From the NCBI GenBank assembly GCA_034401795.1, contig CM067369.1, positions 140,256,496 through 140,320,495 on the forward strand: DNA of 64,000 nucleotides, written 5' to 3'. The notes below the pieces were generated by a model, which saw nothing but the letters and a program-made list of their open reading frames with translations, had not been told where the DNA came from and did not search any database. Made by a program: the position numbers and the translations under genes. Source of the stretch: Chaetoderma sp. LZ-2023a (taxonomy: Eukaryota > Mollusca > Caudofoveata > Chaetodermatida > Chaetodermatidae). Positions 55,081 to 64,000 of the stretch are shown here, in pieces (within the stretch, counting starts at the first letter, position 1; each line of letters begins with the position of its first letter).

Positions 55081-56860
55081 AGGTGAATCCTTCAAAAGGC
55101 ACATCTACTCATCAATACAAAGCCACCTGCCACATTTCATTAACTTATTTTAAATGATTCTGTATTATATTCTATTTATGAGAACATTGACAAAAATTGT
55201 GGGGCTTTGCATTAAAAATCACATTTCACCCAAAATCTTGGATATACAGAGTAGATAGTGAATCCTTTGAAAGGCACATCTACCCATCATAAAGAAGCCA
55301 CCTGCCAAGTTTCATTAAATTATTTTAAGCAATTCTGTAGGATATGCTGTTTACGGGAACTTTGACAAAAATCACGAGTTTTTGCATTACAAAACTAAAT
55401 CATCTTTGGTTACCCAAAATTGTGGACCTATATATGTGAATCCTTCAAAAGGCACACCTACCCATCATAAAAAAGCCACCTGCCAAGTTTCATTAAATTA
55501 TTTTAAAAGGTTTTGTATGATATGCTGTTTACGAGAACATTGACAAGAAGACACCCAGGGGCCTGTGGCACTCACCTGGACCTTTGGCATTTAAACCATC
55601 ACAATTTAAATAGACAGTATGATGGATGGCCACCCAAAAATTGACCAATCAAGATTCTCGTTTAATATGTTGAAGCCTACCATCATAGGATCGTTCCACC
55701 CAAGTTTTGTTGAAATCGGGCTATTGATTGAAGGAGTACCATTTTTAAATGGTTCCAGAAAACTTTCAGAAAATCAGAGATTGCTGCCAAAACATTGACC
55801 TATCGAAATTCTGAATAGAATTTCTAGAGGCTATGACAATAGGGTTCTTCCAGCCAAATTTGGTTGAAATTGCCCAAGCAATTAGTTAGGAGTAGCATTT
55901 TATACGAATTCTCATTTTTGGAAAATCCAAGATGGCCACCATCAAAATCAAGCCATCAAAATTCTGTACACAACTTCTGAAGCCTACCGCCCTAGGCTCG
56001 TTCCAGCCAGTCTGGTTGAAATCGCCCAAGCACTGAGTTAATGAGAAGGCAATTTTTAACCAGTTTTCAGAAAACACAAGATGGCCACCGAACAAATTGA
56101 CCAATCAAAATTCTATTTACAATCTCTACAAATTTACACTTTAGGGCCCTTCCAGCCGAGTTTGCTTAAACTGCTTCAAGTGGTTAATGAGGAGCACCCT
56201 TTTAACTGATTTCCCACAATTTTCAGAAAATCCACGATGGCCATGGGAAAAATTGACCAATCAAAATTCTGAAATAAAAGTTCCGAAACCTACCACCCGA
56301 GTGTCCTTCCAGTCAAGTCTGGTTGAAATTGCTCAAGATGGCCACCGGAAAAACGGACCAATCAAAATTCTGTAGACAAGGTCTGAAGCATACTACGCTA
56401 GGGTTCTTCCATCCAAGTTTGATTGAACTAAAGGAGAATCCTTCAAAAGGCATATCTGTGTATTATAAATGAGGCACATACCAAGTTTCATGAAAATATC
56501 TGAAATAGTTCTTTATGATATGCTGTTTAGAAGAACATTGGCAAATTTCTTTTTGCATTACAAAGCACAATTTCACCCAAAATCTTGGACTTACAAACAT
56601 ATATAGTGAATCCTTCAAAAGTCACATCCACCCATCATAAAGAAGTCACCTGCCAAGTTTCATTCAGATATTTTAAGCGATTCTGTGGAAATTTATGGGA
56701 AGATTGACAAAAATCATGAGTTTTCACATTAAAAGCCCATTTTTACTCAAATTCTTGGACCTATATACATGTAGGTCAATCCTTCAAAAGGCACATCTAC
56801 CCATTATAACAAAGCCACTTGTTTCTATGATGTTCAGTATACCGTGAAAGAGATCATGCT
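55080..56860. repeat. Mixed degenerate arrays: 'AATCCTTCAAAAGGCACATC' and 'AAGATGGCCACC'
   Basis: About 175-bp units (55083, 55259, 55438, 56430, 56608, 56772) carry AATCCTTCAAAAGGCACATC, AAGCCACCTGCCAAGTTTCA and GATATGCTGTTTACGAGAAC. They flank about 110-120-bp units (55620-56420) with AAGATGGCCACCG, TTGACCAATCAAAATTCTG, CTTCCAGCCAAGTTTGGTTG. A 'CCAGGGGCCTGTGGCACTCACCT' junction lies at 55550-55580. Confidence 0.8.
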
Positions 56861-57190
56861 GATCTATTTTTTATACATGACATACCTTTAGACTACGATG
56901 CACCCATACATATGCCCAGGTATATATAGGTGACTATATCTGAAAGTTTTGAAACGATGGCCTGGATATAAGCGTTTTATGTTTGTATGATCAGATTGAC
57001 CTACTTTTGATATACGACACACCACATGTATTAACCCACAACGTATCCACACAACAAAATCAGTTACTGTATATGAAAAACTTTGGAAATTACAGAATTC
57101 TCTTTGACACTGACCTATTTCTGATACAGGATTAACACTAAGCCCACAAGGCATACATACACCAAGTTTAGTTACTGTACCATAGATGAC
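56860..57190. other. Stretch without gene
   Basis: Weak internal repetition of 'TACTTTTGATATACGACACA'-like and 'CTGATACAGGATTAACACTA'-like phrases; nothing firm. Confidence 0.3.
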
Positions 57191-57450
57191 AAATGATAAC
57201 ATGTGCTGTCGGTTATTCCAATCTGGGTCCAGTTAAATTAGTCCAAATTATTCAACAGCATGTTTACTAAATATTAAAGACATACAATTCGTACAACCCT
57301 ATGGACTATTAAGCGTTTAAGACGGACTAAATCTAGTCATTCATGATGTACATTGTAATTGATTACGACGTCAGTCTACACGTCACGTAGTTGCTTATGA
57401 CGTCATATGATTGACTGAGAAACTGGATTCCTCAATTGACCTTTGACCTA
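57190..57450 (-). mobile_element. Dispersed family 'C' copy, partial
   Basis: GTTAAATTAGTCCAAATTATTCAACAG-like right half of hairpin 'A', then CATACAATTCGTACAAC, TTAAGCGTTTAAGACGGACT, GACGTCAGTCTACACGTCAC and TGATTGACTGAGAAACTGGA. Confidence 0.6.
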
Positions 57451-57602
57451 TATTATCAAGAGACTACGTCAGATTGATATACCGCTAGTTCTTATTTGGG
57501 TTGCAGCTTACATGTAGGAATCAGTGGTTCTAGATGACAAAATGTTCCACAGGAGTAATATCTTTCCATACATGTAATAGGCAGCATATGTGAGATTTTC
57601 TA

Positions 57603-57640
57603 AGGGTGTGTGCGTGCGTGCGTGCGTATGTGCGTGTAAC
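57603..57640. repeat. GTGC/GTGT microsatellite
   Basis: GGTGTGTGCGTGCGTGCGTG then CGTATGTGCGTG. Confidence 0.85.
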
Positions 57641-57865
57641 TCTGTTGTTTTTCATTGCATCAACTTCATTTTTATCTGCGTTGCTAGATGCAAGGGCAGG
57701 GACAGACCCGTTTCTTACAAATTATTAGCCAATAGATTAGCCAACAACCATTTTTCTAAGCCAAATCTTATGTATTTTAGCCAATGTTTTCCTAAGTCTA
57801 CAATCCATCAACATCACATAAGCCTTTCAACTGAACGCTACATGTACATACCCGATACAAGACAA

Positions 57866-57962
57866 GATGTTGAATATTTTGAAACTAATTTGACTGGAAG
57901 CCATTGCTTCCTAAGGCAGCAACAGCTTCCGGTCAAATTAGTTTCAAAATATGCAACAGCTG
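57866..57962. mobile_element. Hairpin MITE 'A' copy
   Basis: TGTTGAATATTTTGAAACTA.. / ..AATTAGTTTCAAAATATGCAACAG-type arms with centre AAGGCAGCAACAGCTTCC. Confidence 0.8.
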
Positions 57963-58179
57963 GCCTATGTGAGTGCTTTTGATCCGAGATATATTAGGAT
58001 TTCAGGGTTTATTTGTTCACAATAAAAACATAACATACGTACAAGTTACATAAATATATATCTAGATTTTCTTCAAAGTTAAATTTAATGATTCTCTACT
58101 TAACAATTCTGTAAAATAATACGATTTTAATCATTAGGCAAATATTTAGCCAATCCTGATTTCTATTAGCCAGATCTCA

Positions 58180-58580
58180 ATTTTACTAGCATTTGGCTAA
58201 TTCACCTTTCCAGAGTACCCACCCATCATATGACATCATAATGAACTGTGTGATGTGTACAATGACATCGCCATGAATGAAGTCGATAAGTACGTCACGA
58301 ATGCAAAGTTGAAGACCGTCTATGCGTTTTTGCACAAATTGTTTGCTTTTACTATTTAATAAATATTCTGTTGAATATTTTGAAACTAATCCGACTGGGC
58401 GCTGTTGCTGCCATAGGCAGCACCCAGTCAAATTAGTTACAAAATATTCAACAGCCTCCCTGTATAGTTTTCAGGAAATTGATAGCTAGGGCATATGGGG
58501 ATCGATCAATCCCAACACGGCGAGGTCTTGGTGGAGCTTAGCTAGTGATGGGCGGGGCATAGCTAAAAATGGAAAGGTCC
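58180..58580 (+). mobile_element. Dispersed family 'C' copy with hairpin 'A' and single minisatellite-like unit
   Basis: CATATGACATCATAATGAAC, GACCGTCTATGCG, hairpin 'A' 58366-58457, GTATAGTTTTCAGGAAATTG, then GGTGGAGCTTAGCTAGTGAT, GGGCGGGGCATAGCTAAAAA and TGGAAAGGTCCATT (58530-58580). It shows that the segment amplified at 16.9-18.2 kb is normally present once at this place in the family. Confidence 0.7.
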
Positions 58581-58589
58581 ATTGGTGAA

Positions 58590-59500
58590 TGGGTAGGTCA
58601 GTCCCTGCAAGGGTATATGCAAGCATGGAGTGCTTCTTCTTCTTCTTCTTCTTCTTCTTCTTCTTCTTCTTCTTCTTCTTCTTCTTGTTCTTAAGACAGT
58701 TTTCAATAACTCTGGTTCTACTGGACGGATCTTGTCTAAATTTGGAGGGAAGTATGCCCTTGGGGTCCCGAGCAGATATTCCAATTTTGCAACAGCATGA
58801 GCCTTTAGCAACAGTTTTCAAAAGACATTTTTTACGCATTCTTCCATATCCCTGGTTCTACTGGTACAATCTTCTCCAAACTTGGGTGGAACCTTGTCCA
58901 TCTGGTCCCGAGCACATAATCCAATTTTGAGGTCTAAAACCCAATAGCAACAGGTTTTAGCAACAGTTCACAAAATAGACATTTTACGCATACTTCAATA
59001 ACCAGAGAACAGTGGCCATAAGAAAAAATATCTGAAATTTATCAAGCGAAGACATATTCTGCGTGATCGGGACTCAAATGCTATATGGTCAGGCTGAAGT
59101 GGACTTTAATGATACTTTAACCCTTTAATGATCAAGATCACAAAGCAGGCTCCTTTTGTCATGCTTGCAGGGCTTGCCCATCAAAGAATTGAGCTACAAT
59201 TCATGAACCTTTGAGGATATATAAATGAAGAAAATATCTGACTGAAGAAACAAAATATCTGAAATCAGTTAAAACTGAGATCACTGAATAACACTGGTTC
59301 TACTGGTACAATCTTCTCCAAAGTTGTGAGGAAGGAAGCATCCAAACCGCAACAGCAACAGCTTTCAGCAATATTATTTTCAAAATAGGCATTTTTTAAG
59401 CATTTTTCAATAACGCTAATGGAGCGATCTTTTCCAAAGCTGGGATGAATGAATGTCTGTGGAGTCCATGTAACAGCTTTCAGCAAGATTGTTTCCAAAA
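58590..59500. repeat. (CTT)n microsatellite and about 150-bp degenerate repeats
   Basis: A CTT run at about 58626-58686. Then units with CAATAACTCTGGTTCTACTG, CCAATTTTGCAACAGCA and TTTTCAAAAGACATTTTTTA at 58706, 58847, 59283 and 59408. Long poly-Phe or poly-Arg ORFs here come from the CTT run. Confidence 0.75.
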
Positions 59501-59957
59501 GAGGCTTGGAATTACTGCAGCCTGATTAAAAACCATATCAACGACGCGGGCATTGGACAAATTTGGAATATAGATACTAGATACCCACGGGCACATATTG
59601 GTCAGATATTATTTAAATCTGTTCAGAAATTAGGAAACGTGCCACCATTGTGGATGATGCACAGATGGATGGACACAGCCACTTGGATGGACAGACACAC
59701 CACATAGGGGGTGATAGGCATAGATCAGCTAGCAAAGGCATTTCTCATGACCACAGATAACTGCAGAGACGACTTTGACAATTAAGTCGTTTAAATATTG
59801 ATGGTTAAGCATTGACTTATAATATCACCAGATGCCATAACACTGAGCAACTAAACCATTTAAAGCAATTAAGACAAAGTGGAGCTAAACTAAAATAGAT
59901 CACACAGATACGTGAACAACACATTTTTCTGATACACAATACATGTAGCTAAATGTA

Positions 59958-60047
59958 TTCTGTCAAATATTTTGAAAATTATTTGAATAGATGCCATTGT
60001 TGCCGCAGCAAGGACTTCCAGTCAGACTGTTTTCAAAATATCTAACA
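59958..60047. mobile_element. Hairpin MITE 'A' copy, diverged
   Basis: CTGTCAAATATTTTGAAAAT.. / ..CTGTTTTCAAAATATCTAAC. Confidence 0.6.
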
Positions 60048-60189
60048 ATTTTCTTGCATGATTGCCAGAAATTATGATACATGTACAAGCAATGTGATTT
60101 CATTGCTGAATAGCTAACTTCTATGACGGGTTGAAAATCAGGTAACCTATTTTTAATTTACCAAAATCTTTCAGATTTTGTAATTTGTG

Positions 60190-62180
<1,991 letters not shown>

Positions 62181-62391
62181 CAGGCCTGTGCTGTAATATT
62201 TCCAATGGTAACCCATAATAGGTTGCCCTATATGTTTTAAGGAGACATATGGTAACCTAAACCTTAGAAAGCTCATTGATGTCCATACTAAAATCAACAG
62301 ATTACGGTAACCCGTTTCAGGTCCCCAAAAATAAATTAAGGCAACCTCATGGAGAATGTTTTCAACAGGTTACCATAACAGCACAGGCCTG
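62181..62391. mobile_element. Small TIR element (CAGGCCTGTGCTGT ends)
   Basis: 211 bp with perfect 14-bp inverted ends CAGGCCTGTGCTGT / ACAGCACAGGCCTG. Just inside, GGTAACC motifs lie in both orientations (ATGGTAACCC.. / ..GGTTACCATAAC). CTAAA stands on both sides (62176-62180; 62392-62396), a possible 5-bp target duplication. It interrupts the array. The superfamily is uncertain. Confidence 0.7.
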
Positions 62392-62639
62392 CTAAAAATT
62401 TTGAACAGGTATAGAGGCTACCAGTATAGGATCCTTCCAGACAAATTTGATTTTAAAGCAAAAGTTGATGGATGTCTGATGGAGTCACCATACATGCTAT
62501 GTAGCACAATCCATAATGGCACGACAAAACTATCTATGAAGTTTCTTGAGGTTCACATCCTTGTGCCAAACTTGGACGTCTATGCCCTAAGGACCTGCAC
62601 AATATAATTGAAATCAGCAAATTGAACCGCGAGAAAATA

Positions 62640-62950
62640 TTTTAAATTTCCGATTGCTTTAGTATGGGACACTTTGTCTGGAAAAAGATCCAAGACGGCA
62701 GCCCAACCGTTTAGCTAACAGTTTCGAAAGTGGCATATTTGATATCAGCATACCCAAAATTGATTGGCCCACAGAGGCCATGGTTTTACCAAGTATTACC
62801 TTTCTTTGAACAACTTTAATGGCTGGTAGTCCCTAATCATAACTACCAAATTTTGGCCCAATCCGCTCTGCGGTTCTGGGAAGAAGTTGTTTTCACGAAA
62901 ACCAGGTTGTCCAAGATGGCTGGCAAAGCATTTGGCCAATCAAGTTTCTT
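62640..62950. repeat. Repeat 'D' copy
   Basis: GATTGGCCCACAGAGGCCAT, CTTTGAACAACTTTAATGG, AGTCCCTAATCATA and CCAAGATGGCTGGCAAAGCA match 35620-35770 and 36220-36400 in order. Confidence 0.7.
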
Positions 62951-62959
62951 CATGTAAAA

Positions 62960-63300
62960 TAACCCGTCCCATATATTGCCACGAATGAGCATGAACAACA
63001 AGAGATAGACCAAATCAAAAATGTGTCCTTTCCAGGACTCTTCTCTCACTTTAACAAATAATGTGAACATGCTAAAACATTTTGAAAAGAAAATGACTAA
63101 ATGTTATTTATTGCACACATACATGTATAGAATTGTTTTGAAGGAAAACACAATATAGATGAATAAACAGTTCATCAGAGTTCACAGCATTGGTATATGT
63201 TAGTCTATTTAATACATGATGTGAGAAAAAGTGAATTTCTACTTTTGAATAATGAATTATGATATAACAAGCATTCTGTAAGTATTGCTTTGCAATACAT
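62960..63300. other. Stretch without gene
   Basis: No ORF or repeat recognised. Confidence 0.35.
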
Positions 63301-63960
63301 GTCCCCTACCTGGTGATATAAATCTTTAGAGATTGACAGTCAAAAATTTCATTAAAAATTGTCAAAAGCAGCTGAAGCTCGAACTTGATCTGTAACTTCT
63401 CATAACATAGCAATAAACCAAGTCTCAGTTATATATGGTGAAGGAGAAGGAAAAAGTCTTGAAAGCTGATATGTTTGTGTTTCATAAGTCGAAAGGGGAC
63501 ATAACTCCATCAATAAATGACGCAAACGCCTGAAACCCGAACTTGCTCTGTAGTTTCTCATAATAAAGTAATGTACCACTTCTCAGTTGAATATCTTGAG
63601 ACTGCGAGAAAAAGGGCGGAAAACTATATTTTTCGTATTTCACAGGTCGAAAGGGGGCATAACTCCATAAAAAATGTGTGCATACGCCTGAAACTCGAAC
63701 TTGGTCTGTAACTTCTCATAACAAAGAAATGTAGCAATTCTCAGTATAATATCTTGAAAGACTGCAGGGAAAAAGTGCGGAAAACTAATATTTTTGGTAT
63801 TGCATAAGTCCAAAGGGGGCATAACTCATTGAAAAATTGACGAAAATGCCTGAAACTCGAACTTGCTCTGTAACTCCTTACACTAAAGCGATGCACCTTA
63901 AATATCTTGAAGGAGTAGCAATTCTCAGTATAATATCTTGAAAGACCGCGAAAAAAGTGC
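63300..63960. repeat. Degenerate tandem array, about 155-165 bp units ('GGGGGCATAACTCC')
   Basis: Units near 63360, 63510, 63670 and 63830 share GCCTGAAACTCGAACTTG, TCTGTAACTTCTCATAAC, TCTCAGT.TAATATCTTGA and TTCACAAGTCGAAAGGGGGCATAACTCC-type phrases. They continue to the window edge, where a C-rich CCCCCCCACAGACCCCCC occurs. Confidence 0.75.
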
Positions 63961-64000
63961 GGAAAACCCCCCCACAGACCCCCCTTGTGGGTTGGTCTGT

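Noticed and set aside
57590-57982. 130-aa plus-strand ORF with an initial Cys/Val-rich run
   Set aside because: Starts in a GTGC microsatellite and ends in a hairpin 'A' copy; not a gene.
58589-58930. ORFs with long runs of Phe, Lys or Arg
   Set aside because: They are translations of a (CTT)n microsatellite in different frames.

Overview
The window is animal nuclear DNA. It carries a spliced host gene with GT-AG introns, dense hairpin MITEs, several classes of transposon and large degenerate repeat arrays. Recurrent mollusc-style repeat phrases (an 'AAGAGGCCCAAGGG..CTGTATCGCTCACCT' module, 'AAGGGGGCATAACTCC' arrays, 'AAGATGGCCACC' arrays) suggest a lophotrochozoan, probably a bivalve mollusc. 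That assignment is inference; the sequence does not name the species.

Host gene. Ten exons on the minus strand, from 53832 down to 2190, encode consecutive pieces of a FAM135A/B-like protein (DUF3657 N-terminal half). Every exon has recognisable splice sites and all nine junctions keep codon phase. The first coding exon lies upstream of the window (beyond 64000) or was not recognised. The 3' half, which in the family carries a DUF676 esterase-like domain, lies below position 1. The exons total about 1.1 kb in more than 51 kb, so the window is mostly FAM135 intron filled with mobile DNA.

Layout. 1-590: end of a DIRS-type retroelement. 1.2-5.8 kb: a TTAA-flanked element, a SINE, and a degenerate array of about 140-bp units. 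7.0-11.4 kb: a LINE scrap and a Penelope-like element on the minus strand, split by a hAT-type non-autonomous element with a perfect 8-bp target duplication. 12.9-14.2 kb: a hairpin MITE split by a TA-flanked element. 16.3-18.2 kb: a hairpin MITE inserted in another, followed by about 26 copies of a 50-bp minisatellite. 18.2-24.75 kb: a broken DIRS element. 25-34.4 kb: FAM135 exons among hairpin MITEs, a Penelope GIY-YIG fragment and a degenerate array. 35.3-36.7 kb: a SINE and a degenerate array. 37.1-42.3 kb: a TIR-bounded element coding for a large broken protein with a FEN1/XPG-like (PIN) nuclease region and cysteine clusters, possibly Academ-like. 42.5-43.4 kb: a shorter long-TIR relative or derivative. 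44.1-48.6 kb: a near-intact hAT transposon with a ZBED-type transposase and a perfect 8-bp duplication. 49.0-52.9 kb: a TTAA-flanked, piggyBac-like foldback element with 1.25-kb arms. 53-64 kb: the most upstream FAM135 exon in the window, hairpin MITEs and several degenerate arrays.

The main interest is the TIR element at 37.1-42.3 kb and the amount of readable nesting. At least four insertions can be ordered from sequence alone, and two MITE copies end within about 40 bp of FAM135 splice donors.
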